A DNA stretch of 64,000 bases from Streptomyces uncialis. Lineage in GTDB: Bacteria; Actinomycetota; Actinomycetes; Streptomycetales; Streptomycetaceae. Of the stretch, positions 37,302 to 46,396 are shown one piece after another (positions within the stretch are counted from its first letter, which is position 1; every line of letters starts with the position of its first letter). The translations under genes and the position numbers were made by a program. Under the pieces are notes generated by a model that made no database searches, had not been told where the DNA came from, and saw only the letters and a list, made by a program, of their open reading frames with translations. The stretch spans positions 2,790,001 through 2,854,000 of the forward strand of contig NZ_CP109583.1 in NCBI RefSeq assembly GCF_036250755.1, read 5' to 3'.

Positions 37302-39275
37302 ATGGACTCTCAGACACCTCAGCCGCCCCATGTGCCCCAGGACAACCGGGCACCCCAGCCGACCCAGACCCCGCGGGCGGACCCCCCGCCCGGGGCGGAC
37401 CAGCCGTTGCCGACGGCCGGGAGACCGCATTCGTTCCAGGTCGATCTCCGGGGGCTGGTGGATCTGCTCTCGCAGCATCTGTACTCCAGCCCCAAGGTGT
37501 ATCTGCGCGAGTTGCTCCAGAACGCGGTGGACGCCGTCACGGCCCGCCGCGCCGAACAGCCGGACGCGCCCGCGCGGGTGCGGCTCACCGTGACCCCGGC
37601 GAGCGGGACGGCCGGGGCGACGCTGTGCGTGGAGGACTCCGGGATCGGGCTGACCGAGGACGACGTCCACTCGCTGCTGGCGACGATCGGGCGCAGCTCC
37701 AAGCGGTCCGGCGCCGGGATGCCGGGCGGGGCCGATCCCGTCGCGGCCCTCGGGCTGGAGTCGGCGCGTTCGCAGTTCCTGGGCCAGTTCGGCATCGGTC
37801 TGCTGGCCTGCTTCGTGGTCGCCGAGCGCATCCGGGTGGTGAGCCGTTCGGCGCGGACCCCCGGGGCGCCGCCCGTCGAGTGGACGGCCCGCGACGACGG
37901 TTCGTACACCGTGCGTGTGCTGCCGGACGAGGCCCGGCCCAAACCGGGCACCACGGTCCGTCTGGAGGCACGGGCGGGCGCGGGCGAATGGCTCGACGAG
38001 GAGCGGGTGCTGGCCCTGGCCCGTGACTTCGGCGCGCTCCTGCCGTACGACGTGCGGGTGGGCGACGTACCGGTGACGGAGCTCCCGGCGCCCTGGGACC
38101 GCCCGTACCCGAGCCCCGCCGCGCGGCGGGTGGCGCTGGCCCGGCACTGTCACGAGGTGTTCGGCTTCAGCCCGCTGGACGCGATCGACCTGGACGTACC
38201 GCTGGCCGGGGTGCGGGGGGTCGCGTACGTGCTGCCGCAGGCCCTGAGCCCGGCGCAGCGGGCGGGGCACCGGGTGCACCTCAAGGGCATGCTGCTGACC
38301 GAGCGCGCCGAACAGCTGCTGCCCGACTGGGCGTTCTTCGTGCGCTGCGTCCTCGACACGGACAGTCTGCGCCCCACCGCGTCCCGTGAGGCGCTGTACG
38401 AGGACGAGACCCTGGCGGCCGTCCGGGAGGCGCTCGGGGAGCGGGTCCGGGGCTGGCTGACCGGGCTGGCGGCCGGGGACCCGGAGCGGCTGGCCGCGTT
38501 CGTCTCGGTGCACCATCTGGGCGTCAAGTCGCTGGCGCGGCACGACCGGGACATGCTGCGCACGATGCTGCCGTGGCTGCCGTTCGAGACGACCGACGGA
38601 CGGCTGTCGCTGGACGAGTTCGCGCGGCGCCACCCGGTGGTGCACTTCACCCGGACGGTGGAGGAGTTCCGCCAGGTCTCCCCCATCGCGTCCGCGCAGG
38701 GCGTCGGGGTGGTCAACGGCGGCTACACGTACGACGCGGAGCTGCTGGAGGCGCTGCCGTCGGTGCGGCCCGGGACCGTGGTGGCGGAGCTCGACGCCGA
38801 CACGGTGACCGCGCATCTGGACTCCGTCGACCCGGCGGAGGAGCTGGCGCTGGGCGCCTTCCTCGCCGCCGCGCGCGCGAGGCTCGATCCGCTGGGCTGC
38901 GATGTGGCGCTGCGCGCGTTCCACCCGGTGTCCGTGCCCGCGCTGCACCTGGACGACCGGCAGGCGCGGCACGAGCAGGCCCGCGCGGACGCCGCGGACC
39001 AGGCCGACGACCTGTGGGCGGGCATCCTCGGCTCGCTGCGGGGCAGCGCCCCGCGCGCGCGGCTGGTGCTCAACCACCACAATCCGCTGATCCGCAGGAT
39101 CAGCGGGCTGCGGGACCCGGAACTGATCGGGACGGCGACGGAGTCGCTGTACGGGCAGGCCCTGCTGATGGCGCAGCGCCCGTTGCGGCCCGCCGACTCG
39201 GCGCTGCTGAACCGGGCGTTCATGGGGCTGCTGGAGTGGGCCACGCACACCGGTCCCGGGGAGGACGGACGATGA
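37302..39275 (+). CDS. HSP90-family ATPase/chaperone (divergent, non-HtpG type)
   Basis: 657 residues. After a 40-residue Pro-rich leader comes a complete GHKL ATP-binding domain: YLRELLQNAVDA with Glu70, Asn74 and Asp77; DSGIG at 112-116; GQFGIG at 161-166; GTTVRLEA near 216. The middle domain has LKGMLLTERAEQLLPDWAFF and SREALYED with Arg362, equivalent to the HSP90 catalytic-loop Arg. The C-terminal part (about 400-657) is little like HtpG. The start has a weak ribosome site; a later start cannot be excluded. It overlaps the next gene by 4 bp, so the TPR protein is its probable partner. Confidence 0.85.
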   Translation: MDSQTPQPPHVPQDNRAPQPTQTPRADPPPGADQPLPTAGRPHSFQVDLRGLVDLLSQHLYSSPKVYLRELLQNAVDAVTARRAEQPDAPARVRLTVTPASGTAGATLCVEDSGIGLTEDDVHSLLATIGRSSKRSGAGMPGGADPVAALGLESARSQFLGQFGIGLLACFVVAERIRVVSRSARTPGAPPVEWTARDDGSYTVRVLPDEARPKPGTTVRLEARAGAGEWLDEERVLALARDFGALLPYDVRVGDVPVTELPAPWDRPYPSPAARRVALARHCHEVFGFSPLDAIDLDVPLAGVRGVAYVLPQALSPAQRAGHRVHLKGMLLTERAEQLLPDWAFFVRCVLDTDSLRPTASREALYEDETLAAVREALGERVRGWLTGLAAGDPERLAAFVSVHHLGVKSLARHDRDMLRTMLPWLPFETTDGRLSLDEFARRHPVVHFTRTVEEFRQVSPIASAQGVGVVNGGYTYDAELLEALPSVRPGTVVAELDADTVTAHLDSVDPAEELALGAFLAAARARLDPLGCDVALRAFHPVSVPALHLDDRQARHEQARADAADQADDLWAGILGSLRGSAPRARLVLNHHNPLIRRISGLRDPELIGTATESLYGQALLMAQRPLRPADSALLNRAFMGLLEWATHTGPGEDGR

Positions 39276-42200
39276 CCGACGCGAACGCTCCCGCCATGGA
39301 TCTCGGCGCGCTGCGTGCCGCGATCGCCGAGAACGACGGCCGGCCGGAGGGACCCGCGCGCAACGCGCGCGCGGAGGCCCTGGTCGTGGCGGCGGAGGGG
39401 CTGGGTGTCCCGCTCGCGGTGATCGAGGCGCTGGGGCATCAGTTGCAGGTGTACTGCTACAGCTCCGAGAAGGACAAGATGTTCGTGCCCTTCGCGCGGC
39501 TGCTGCGCATGTGGGACGAGGGTCCGCAGGACTTCGACGAGTACGAGACGCACTCCCTGCACTGGGCGTTCAAGTGGATGTCCGCGGGGATGCTGGACCA
39601 GCCGCACATCCCGCTGGCGTCGATCGAGAAGTGGCTCGCCGAGATGGAGCACCGGTACCGGGTCGCCGGTTTCTCGGAGCGGGCGGTGCGTTCCAGCGAG
39701 CACAGTGTGGCCCTGCACATCGGTGACCTGGAGCGGGCGGAACGCGCGCATCGCGCGTGGCGGGCCGCCGACCGGGACCGGATGAGCGACTGCCACGCGT
39801 GCGAACTGCACGACCAGGCGTGGTTCGAGGCGCATCGGCGGCACGACGAGCAGGCACTGGAGCTGTGGCGTCCGGTGCTGGAGGGCGAGTACACCTGCGC
39901 CCATGAGCCGCACGCGTCGCTGGCGTCGAGCCTGTTGCCGCTGGTGCGGGTGGCGCGGCTGGACGAGGCGCGGGCCCATCATCTGCGGGGGCTGCGGCTG
40001 GTGCGCGAGATGGAGAGCATGCGCGGGGCGTACGCGCAGCACGTGGAGTTCTGCGCGCTGACCGGGAACGAGGCGCGGGCGCTCGAACTGCTGGCCGACC
40101 GTCCGGCGTACTTCACCGACGACGGGCAGCCCCGGAGCCGGATGAACTACCTGGCGGTGACGGCCCTGCTCACCGAGCGGCTGATCGAACTCGGGCTGGG
40201 CGAGCGGCCCGTCCCCGGGCCCGCCGGGCGGTCGTGGACGGCCCGGGAACTCGCCGAGCACGCGCGCGGGGAGGCCGTCGCGATCGGTGCGCGGTTCGAC
40301 GAGCGCAACGGCAGCGGCCATGTGGGCGCGGAGCTGCGCGCGCGGATGGCCCAGCGGCCGCTCGTGGAGCGGCTGCCGCTGGGGGTACGGGCGCCCCGGC
40401 TGCCGAAGGTGTCCACGCGGCAGCCGGTGCGAGCTCCCGTGGACGAGCCGTCCGGCGGCGGTCTCGACGCGCTTCTCGCGGAGGCCCGGCGGCTCACCGA
40501 GGCGCGGCATCCGGGTGCCGGGGCGGCGTGGGCGGCGGCGCTGGGCGCGGCGGACGAGGCGGGTGTCCCGCTGACCGTCCGGGACCGCGCGGAGATCGCC
40601 GACCACGAGGCCATGGCGGGCGCGGACGCGGCGCTGTTCGAGCGCGCGGCCGGGCTGTACGAGGAGGCGGGCGATCCCGACGAGGCGGTGGAGGCACGCG
40701 CGCGGGGCGCCTATGTGCGGGCGATGCGGGACGGCGCCACCGGGGCCGGGGCACTGAGCGCGCTCACGGAAGCGACCGGGCGGGCCGTCGCCCGGTACGA
40801 GGAGTCCGGCGAGGGCGCGCGGCACGCGGCGTCGATGCTGCTGTACCACGCGCGGGTGCTGATGCTGGCGCTGTACGAGGCCCCCGCGGAGCAGCCGGAG
40901 CGCACGGAGCCCGGCGGGCCCACGGAGGCGGTGGGCCCGGAGGCGGGCGACGGTACGGGGAACGAGGTCTCGCGGACGGCCGAGGCGGCCGTACTACGGC
41001 TGCTGGCGCTCACCGAGCGGCACCCCGACGACCCCCGGTTGGTCTCCCGCCGGGCGGCGGCGCACGCCATGCTCGCCGAGCTGGCCGCGTTCGGCGGTGA
41101 CACCGAGGGCTCCATGGCGGGCTTCACGCGCGCGTGGCAGGGCTATGTCGCGGCGGGCACCCCCTGGTTCGCGGCGGAGCCCGCGTCACGGCTGGCGACC
41201 CTGGCACGCCATCTGGAGGACCTGGACACCGCCACCCGCGCGGCACGCGCCGCGCTGGAGCACGGCGGGGCGTTCCTGTCGCCGTCCCACCACGCCCAGC
41301 TGCACAGTCAGCTGGCCGACGGCCTCGCCCGCCAGGGAGAGGTCGTCGAGGCGAGCGCGCACGCGCTGGAGGCGGCGCACTGGGCCGACGAGGCCGACGA
41401 GGGACCCGTCATGGGCGCGTGGGCACGGCATCAGCTGGGCGGGCTGCTGATCCAGCGCGAACGGTACGCGGAGGCGGCCGAGGTGCTGGAGGCCGCGCTG
41501 CCGGATCTGACCCAGGAGGCCCATGGGGACGGCACGCTCGTGCAGACCCGGTGGTGGCTGGGCGACTGTCTGCGGGAGCTGGGCAACCACCGGGGCGCCG
41601 CCGAGCACTGGCTGGTGGCCGCCGACCTCGCCCGTGCCTGGCCCGAGCAGCGCGACCACGCGATGCTCGCGCACATGGCCGCCGAGTCGCTGGGCCACGC
41701 GGGGCTCCCCGCCGAGGCGGACCAGGCGTACGAGCGGGCCGGTGAGCTGTGGCGGGAGCTGGGCAATCCGTACGGGTTCGTGCGCTCGCTGCGGGCCCGC
41801 GCGTGGCTGATGGTCGACGAGGACGCGGGGCATCTCGCGCAGGCCGGGGCGGCCGAGGCACGGGAGCTGATGGAGGCCGCCGTCCTGGAGTGCGTGGCCG
41901 CCCTGTCGGCCGCCGACAGGGCGACTGCCGCGCAGGGCGACGGGGACGACGAGGGTGCCGGCGCCGGCGCCCGGGAGCGGCTGGTGTCGGAACTCGCGCA
42001 GACCCGGCGGCAGTTCGCCGAGCTGCTGCTGCGCGGGCACGGCGGCGGGACGGACGAGGACCCCGCCGTCCGCGCGGTGTTCGAGGAGGCGCTCGGGCAC
42101 ATGGACCTCGCGGTCGACGCGTACACCTCGCTGGGGCCCGCCGCGCGGGACGGCGCGATGTCCGCGACGGTCGCCGCCGGGTGGCTGCTCGGGCGGCTGG

Positions 42201-42388
42201 GGCGCCGTGCGGAGGCGGAGGGCCGCGCGCGGTCGGTGCTGGCGTCGTCCGAGGGGTCCTCGGACGACGGGGCGGTCGGGCGGGCCGCCGCCGCTGTCGC
42301 CGCGGAGGAGTTGCTGGCGCATCTGGCCCAGGGGGTCGGGCCCAGGGGGCGGGTCGGCGGTAGCGGGGCGTCTTCGCTTGCGCCGTGA
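39272..42388 (+). CDS. Large TPR-like helical-repeat protein, HSP90 partner candidate
   Basis: 1038 residues; ATG at 39272 overlaps the HSP90 stop (ATGA). Residues 1-330 form a conserved helical region with Trp/His-rich blocks (SLHWAFKWMSAGMLDQPHI, ACELHDQAWFEAHRRHDEQ). From about 390 onward repeated 34-residue-like helix pairs appear (FERAAGLYEEAGDPDEAVEA, LIQRERYAEAAEVLEAALPD, QAYERAGELWRELGNPYGF). There is no enzymatic motif or export signal. Eukaryotic HSP90s use TPR co-chaperones, but this HSP90 lacks the MEEVD tail, so any contact must differ. Function is inferred from the coupling only. Confidence 0.78.
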   Translation: MTDANAPAMDLGALRAAIAENDGRPEGPARNARAEALVVAAEGLGVPLAVIEALGHQLQVYCYSSEKDKMFVPFARLLRMWDEGPQDFDEYETHSLHWAFKWMSAGMLDQPHIPLASIEKWLAEMEHRYRVAGFSERAVRSSEHSVALHIGDLERAERAHRAWRAADRDRMSDCHACELHDQAWFEAHRRHDEQALELWRPVLEGEYTCAHEPHASLASSLLPLVRVARLDEARAHHLRGLRLVREMESMRGAYAQHVEFCALTGNEARALELLADRPAYFTDDGQPRSRMNYLAVTALLTERLIELGLGERPVPGPAGRSWTARELAEHARGEAVAIGARFDERNGSGHVGAELRARMAQRPLVERLPLGVRAPRLPKVSTRQPVRAPVDEPSGGGLDALLAEARRLTEARHPGAGAAWAAALGAADEAGVPLTVRDRAEIADHEAMAGADAALFERAAGLYEEAGDPDEAVEARARGAYVRAMRDGATGAGALSALTEATGRAVARYEESGEGARHAASMLLYHARVLMLALYEAPAEQPERTEPGGPTEAVGPEAGDGTGNEVSRTAEAAVLRLLALTERHPDDPRLVSRRAAAHAMLAELAAFGGDTEGSMAGFTRAWQGYVAAGTPWFAAEPASRLATLARHLEDLDTATRAARAALEHGGAFLSPSHHAQLHSQLADGLARQGEVVEASAHALEAAHWADEADEGPVMGAWARHQLGGLLIQRERYAEAAEVLEAALPDLTQEAHGDGTLVQTRWWLGDCLRELGNHRGAAEHWLVAADLARAWPEQRDHAMLAHMAAESLGHAGLPAEADQAYERAGELWRELGNPYGFVRSLRARAWLMVDEDAGHLAQAGAAEARELMEAAVLECVAALSAADRATAAQGDGDDEGAGAGARERLVSELAQTRRQFAELLLRGHGGGTDEDPAVRAVFEEALGHMDLAVDAYTSLGPAARDGAMSATVAAGWLLGRLGRRAEAEGRARSVLASSEGSSDDGAVGRAAAAVAAEELLAHLAQGVGPRGRVGGSGASSLAP

Positions 42389-43137
42389 GGGCTTCGGCGG
42401 TCAGCACGGGTTCCCGTGCGGGGTGCTCGTGGGGTGCGCCGCTTGCTGTGTCCGCTCGGGTGCGGGTCGCCTGTGGTTGCTCGCGCAGTTCCCCGCGCCC
42501 CTACGGTCGCGCCCCTTGCTGAGTCCGCTCGGGTGCGGGTTGCCTGTGGTTGCTCGCGCTGTTCCTCGCGCCCCTGCGGTCTCGGCCCCTGGGCGTACTC
42601 GTTCCTGTGTGGGTACTTACGGGGGTGCGCAGTTCCTCGCGCCCCTGCGGTCGCGCCCCCTGCCGTGCCCGCTCGGGTGCGGGTCGTCCGTGGTTGCTCG
42701 CGCAGTTCCTCGCGCCCCTTTGGGTCGCGGCCCCTGGGCGTACTCGTTCCTGTGCCGTCGCTCGGTGGGTGCGCAGTTCCCCGCGCCCCTGCAGTCGCGC
42801 CCCTTGCCGTGCCCGCTCGGGTGCGGGTTGCCCGTGGTTGCTCGCGCAGTTCCTCGCGCCCCTTTGGGTCGCGGCCCCTGGGCGTACTCGTTCCTGTGCG
42901 GGTACTACGGGGGTGCGCAGTTCCTCGCGCCCCTGCGGTCGCGCCGCTTGCCGTGCCCTTTCGGGTGCGGGTTGCCTGTGGTTGCTCGCGCAGTTCCTCG
43001 CGCCCCTGCGGTCTCGGCCCCTGGGCGTACTCGTTCCTGTGTGGGTACTTACGGGGGTGCGCAGTTCCTCGCGCCCCTGCGGTCGCGCCGCATGCTGTGT
43101 CCGTTCGGGTGCGGCAGACCCGTCACGCCAGGGTGGG
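42389..43137 (+). repeat. Mosaic repeat cluster E, nine-copy tandem array
   Basis: Core units start at 42483, 42556, 42627, 42700, 42771, 42844, 42915, 42988 and 43059, all in plus orientation. Spacing alternates 73 and 71 bp, so the real unit is a dimer of about 144 bp. One half carries GTTGCTCGCGCAG, the other GGCGTACTCGTTCCTGTG. Most copies have TTCCTCGCGC instead of TTCCCCGCGC. The array lies between two convergent genes (TPR and DAK) and probably ends both transcripts. No core segment or inverted units, unlike clusters B, D, F and G. Confidence 0.88.
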
Positions 43138-44892
43138 TTACTCGACGCCTACCAGGAGGAGGGCCGCGTGGCGGCCGCCTCGGTAGACCACCGTGTCGAC
43201 CGCCAGGTGGGCGTCCCTGACGTGGCGTTCCAGGAGGTCGGCGACGCGGTCGGGGACCTCGTCGCCCAGGACGAGGGTGACCATCTCGCCGCCCGCCGCG
43301 AGCATCCGGTCGAGGACGGTCACCGCCGTCTCCACGAGGGTGTCCGTGGCGTCCGGGCCGGGGGTCGCCCCGATCACCGCCACGTCGCCGTCGATCAGCC
43401 CGAGCACGTCCCCGGCCTGGCAGATGCCCGCGGTGGTCCAGGACTGCCGCTCGGCGACGGCCAGTTCGGCGTACCGGGTCGCGCCGGCGGCCGAGGTCAT
43501 CGACACCACGTCCTCGTCGAAGCGGCGGCCCGGCTCGTGGACGGCGAGCGCGGCGATGCCCTGGACCGCTGACCGGGTGGGGATCAGCGCGACCCGTACC
43601 CCCTCGGTGCGGGCCTGTTCGGCCGCCGCCGCCGCGGTGTGCCGCAGTTCGGCGTCGTTCGGCAGCAGGACCACCTCACGCGCGTGCGCGCGGCGGATCG
43701 CCTGCACCAGTTCCCCGCTGGCGGGCGGCTCTCCGGGGCGGGCGAGGACCGTGGTGGCCCCGGCCTCGCCGTACAGTCCCGCGAGGCCCTCGCCGGGGAC
43801 GACGGCCACGATCGCGCGCTGCGCCGGTTCCCGTACGGGACGGGCGTCGGCCCCGCGCGCGGTGTGCGCGTCCCCGGCGCCGAAGTGGGTGATCCGGATG
43901 CGGTACGGGCGGCCCGCCTCGACCCCGGCCTCCACGGCGGCACCCGCGTCGTCGACGTGTACATGGACGTTCCAGAGCCCGTCGCCGCCGACGACCACCA
44001 GGGAGTCCCCGAGCCCGTCGAGCCGGGCCCGCAGCCGCTCGACGGCCGGGTCGGTGGCCTCCAGCAGATAGATCACCTCGTACGCGGGTCCGCCCACCCC
44101 GTCCTCGCACTCCTCTACCGATCCGACCGGCGCCATCTGCTCGGCCGACCCGACCGGTCCAGGCGACCCGGCCGCGCCGGACGGGCCCGGGAGCGCCGGA
44201 GCGGGCCGCTCCCCCGTGCACGCCTCCACCAGTGCCCCCAGGACGGCCACCAGGCCCCGTCCACCGGCGTCCACGACCCCGGCCCGCCCCAGGACGGCCA
44301 GCTGGCGTGGGGTGGCCTCCAGCGCCGTCCTGGCGCTTCGGTACGCGGCGCGTACGACGGACCGGCAGTCGTCGGCGGCTCCGGCCGCCCCGTCCGCCGC
44401 CGCCGTCGCCACCGTCAGGACCGTGCCCTCGACGGGATGCGCGACCGCCTCGTACGCCGACTCCGCGGCCCGCCGCAGCGCGCGTCGCAGCGCGCGGGCG
44501 TCCCCGGCCGCCCGCGCCGGGCCCACCGGTTCGTCGGCGGTGTCCCGCGCGTCCTCCGCCGCGAGCACCTCGGCCATCCCGCGCAGGAGCTGCGCGAGGA
44601 TCGTGCCGGAGTTGCCGCGTGCCCCGATGAGCGCGCCGTGGGCCATCGCGCGGGCGGCCTGCGCCGCCGACGGCAGCTCCGGCTCGTGCCCGGCGAACGC
44701 GGCCTCCACGGCCTGCGCCGCGGATTCCACCGTCAGATAGAGATTGGTCCCCGTGTCACCGTCCGCGACCGGGTAGACATTGATCGCGTCGATCTCCTCA
44801 CGGGCCCTGCCCAGCGCGTCGAGGGACAGCGCGCACCAGGCGCGCACCAGGGCGGCGTCGAGGATCTGCGGCACCTGTCGCTCCTTCGGCAT
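43138..44892 (-). CDS. DAK2/FakA-like kinase
   Basis: 584 residues. The N-terminal DhaL (DAK2) domain has the Mg-ATP site AINVYPVADGDTGTNLYLTV (Asp-rich, about 37-56) and GALIGARGNSGTILAQLLRG. A middle domain and a C-terminal domain similar to the DegV-like half of FakA follow (VVLLPNDAELRHTAAAAAEQ, EMVTLVLGDEVPDRVADLLERHV). FakA phosphorylates fatty acids bound to FakB; that activity here is by family only. In other actinobacteria this gene is next to recG; here the HSP90-TPR operon and repeat cluster E lie between them. Confidence 0.88.
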   Translation of the reverse strand: MPKERQVPQILDAALVRAWCALSLDALGRAREEIDAINVYPVADGDTGTNLYLTVESAAQAVEAAFAGHEPELPSAAQAARAMAHGALIGARGNSGTILAQLLRGMAEVLAAEDARDTADEPVGPARAAGDARALRRALRRAAESAYEAVAHPVEGTVLTVATAAADGAAGAADDCRSVVRAAYRSARTALEATPRQLAVLGRAGVVDAGGRGLVAVLGALVEACTGERPAPALPGPSGAAGSPGPVGSAEQMAPVGSVEECEDGVGGPAYEVIYLLEATDPAVERLRARLDGLGDSLVVVGGDGLWNVHVHVDDAGAAVEAGVEAGRPYRIRITHFGAGDAHTARGADARPVREPAQRAIVAVVPGEGLAGLYGEAGATTVLARPGEPPASGELVQAIRRAHAREVVLLPNDAELRHTAAAAAEQARTEGVRVALIPTRSAVQGIAALAVHEPGRRFDEDVVSMTSAAGATRYAELAVAERQSWTTAGICQAGDVLGLIDGDVAVIGATPGPDATDTLVETAVTVLDRMLAAGGEMVTLVLGDEVPDRVADLLERHVRDAHLAVDTVVYRGGRHAALLLVGVE

Positions 44893-45129
44893 CCGGACTG
44901 CGACGCAGCGTAGACCCCGGGCGGGGTCCCCCCGGAAGAGGGCCCGCGACCAGGGGCGGGGCGGGAGTCCGGGGGCGCTCGTGGTAGTTTCGTTGCACCG
45001 GGGCAGCCGTAGTATGCTGCTTCGGTTGCCCGATCCGCATCGGGCCTTTCCCCTGGCAGCGCCACCCGATCATTGATCCCGGCATGCCGGGATCAACCGT
45101 AAGCGCATCTGAAGTCTTTGGAGTGACCC
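44893..45129 (+). promoter_or_regulatory. rpmB leader with two perfect palindromes
   Basis: 237 bp upstream of rpmB. GCCCGAT-CCGC-ATCGGGC forms a hairpin at 45028-45045, followed by CTTTCCCC. A perfect 24-bp palindrome TTGATCCCGGCATGCCGGGATCAA lies at 45073-45096, 33 bp before the start codon. AT-rich promoter-like sequence (TAGTTTCGTTGCACC...TAGTATGCT) at 44983-45018 precedes both, so both hairpins should be in the mRNA leader. Confidence 0.55.
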
Positions 45130-45315
45130 GTGGCTGCCAACTGCGACGTCTGTGGCAAGGGGCCGAGCTTCGGCAACAGCATCTCCCACTCGCACCGCCG
45201 TACGTCCCGTCGCTGGAACCCGAACATCCAGCGCGTGCGTGCCGTGGTCGGTCGGACGCCGAAGCGGCTCAACGTCTGCACCTCGTGCATCAAGGCCGGC
45301 AAGGTCTCGCGCTGA
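45130..45315 (+). CDS. rpmB: 50S ribosomal protein L28 (zinc-binding form)
   Basis: 61 residues from a GTG at 45130 with GGAG 9 nt upstream. [29 protein letters not shown] is the L28 signature; CxxC pairs (CDVC, CTSC) mark the C+ form. Ends IKAGKVSR. It is a single gene with a structured leader and its own terminator. Confidence 0.97.
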   Translation: MAANCDVCGKGPSFGNSISHSHRRTSRRWNPNIQRVRAVVGRTPKRLNVCTSCIKAGKVSR

Positions 45316-45350
45316 CGTAAAGCTAGCGCGGCCACCTTCTGGTCGCTGCG

Positions 45351-45382
45351 AAACCGGTCCACCCTCGGGTGGGCCGGTTTTT
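45351..45382 (+). terminator. rpmB intrinsic terminator
   Basis: AAACCGGTCCACCC-TC-GGGTGGGCCGGTTT with one G-U pair, running into TTTTT. A textbook hairpin plus T-run, 36 bp after the rpmB stop. Confidence 0.92.
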
Positions 45383-45421
45383 GCGCGTGCCCATACGCGC
45401 GGCCCCCACACGCGGCTCCTA

Positions 45422-45464
45422 CGCGTGGGGGGTGTCCCCGGCCCTCGGGGGCACCCCCCACGCG
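45422..45464. terminator. Second strong hairpin between rpmB and thiD
   Basis: CGCGTGGGGGGTG / CACCCCCCACGCG perfect 13-bp stem with inner CCCCG/CGGGG pairing. Located just past the thiD stop on the opposite strand, so it likely ends thiD transcription. Confidence 0.75.
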
Positions 45465-45491
45465 CGTATGCCGTACGACGGGTCGTTGCGG

Positions 45492-46310
45492 TCAGGCGTT
45501 CCTGAGGCGCCAGCCGTGGTCCACCGGCCCTATCCCGCCGCCCAGGGCGAACCCGGCGCCGATCGCGCCGGTCACGTACTCCTTGGCCGCGGCGACCGCC
45601 TGGGGCACCCGGTCGCCGTGGGCGAGCCGGGCGGCGATCGCGCTGGCGAGGGTGCAGCCCGTGCCATGGGTGTGCCGGTTGTCCAGCCGGGGTGCCCGGA
45701 ACCAGTGCTCGGCGGCCCCGTCCGTGAGCAGGTCGACCGCGTCCCCGGCGAGATGCCCGCCCTTGACGAGTGCCCAGCGCGGCCCGAACCGCAGGATCGC
45801 CTCGGCTGCCCGGCGCATCCCGTCCTCGGACCGCACCTCGATCCCGGTGAGCTGCGCCACCTCGTCCAGATTGGGGGTGGCGACGGTCGCCGTCGGCAGC
45901 AGCTCCAGCCGGACGGCGTCCAGCGCGGAGGACGCGAGCAGCGGATCGCCGTGCTTGGACACCCCCACCGGGTCGACCACCACGGGCGCGTCGGTCGCGG
46001 CGAGCAGCCCCGCGACCGTCTCGACGAGTTCGGCGGTGGCCAGCATCCCGGTCTTCACCGCCTGGACGCCGATGTCGTCCACGACACTGCGGTACTGGGC
46101 GCGCACGGCCGCCACCGGCAGCTCCCAGGCTCCCTGGACGCCCAGGGAGTTCTGCGCGGTCACGGCGGTCAGGACGCTCATCCCGTGCGTACCGAGGGCC
46201 AGCATGGTCTTGAGGTCGGCCTGGATGCCGGCCCCGCCCCCGGAGTCGGACCCGGCGACGGTGAGCACGCGCGGCAGCGCCGGGCGGACGGGTATGGGCG
46301 GCAGGGTCAT
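45492..46310 (-). CDS. thiD: Hydroxymethylpyrimidine/phosphomethylpyrimidine kinase
   Basis: 272 residues from the ATG at 46310 ([20 protein letters not shown]). Ribokinase-fold kinase making HMP-pyrophosphate for thiamine synthesis. Motifs: [16 protein letters not shown] near residue 22, [22 protein letters not shown], and the C-terminal anion-hole [13 protein letters not shown]. Lies 86 bp after thiL, forming a small thiamine unit. Confidence 0.96.
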   Translation of the reverse strand: MTLPPIPVRPALPRVLTVAGSDSGGGAGIQADLKTMLALGTHGMSVLTAVTAQNSLGVQGAWELPVAAVRAQYRSVVDDIGVQAVKTGMLATAELVETVAGLLAATDAPVVVDPVGVSKHGDPLLASSALDAVRLELLPTATVATPNLDEVAQLTGIEVRSEDGMRRAAEAILRFGPRWALVKGGHLAGDAVDLLTDGAAEHWFRAPRLDNRHTHGTGCTLASAIAARLAHGDRVPQAVAAAKEYVTGAIGAGFALGGGIGPVDHGWRLRNA

Positions 46311-46396
46311 GGCGGTCGTCCCGGTCTCTCGGTTCTCGGTGCCTCGTTCCGTGTGCGGTGACGGAACCCCGCCGATTGTGCCGGTTCCGGGCCGGA

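Noticed and set aside
38573..39271. Upstream extension of the TPR gene into the HSP90 gene
   Set aside because: The open frame is long, but its product in this part is Gly/Arg shadow sequence; the ATG overlapping the HSP90 stop marks the start.
42483..43078. CRISPR-like regular spacing in cluster E
   Set aside because: The sequences between cores are themselves repeated in an alternating pattern, not unique spacers; no cas gene is nearby.
42416..43186. Open frames through repeat cluster E, and similar ones in clusters B, D, F and G
   Set aside because: The products are repetitions of short strings such as GCAVPRAP or RSSPRPFG that only restate the DNA repeat; the same occurs in all frames.
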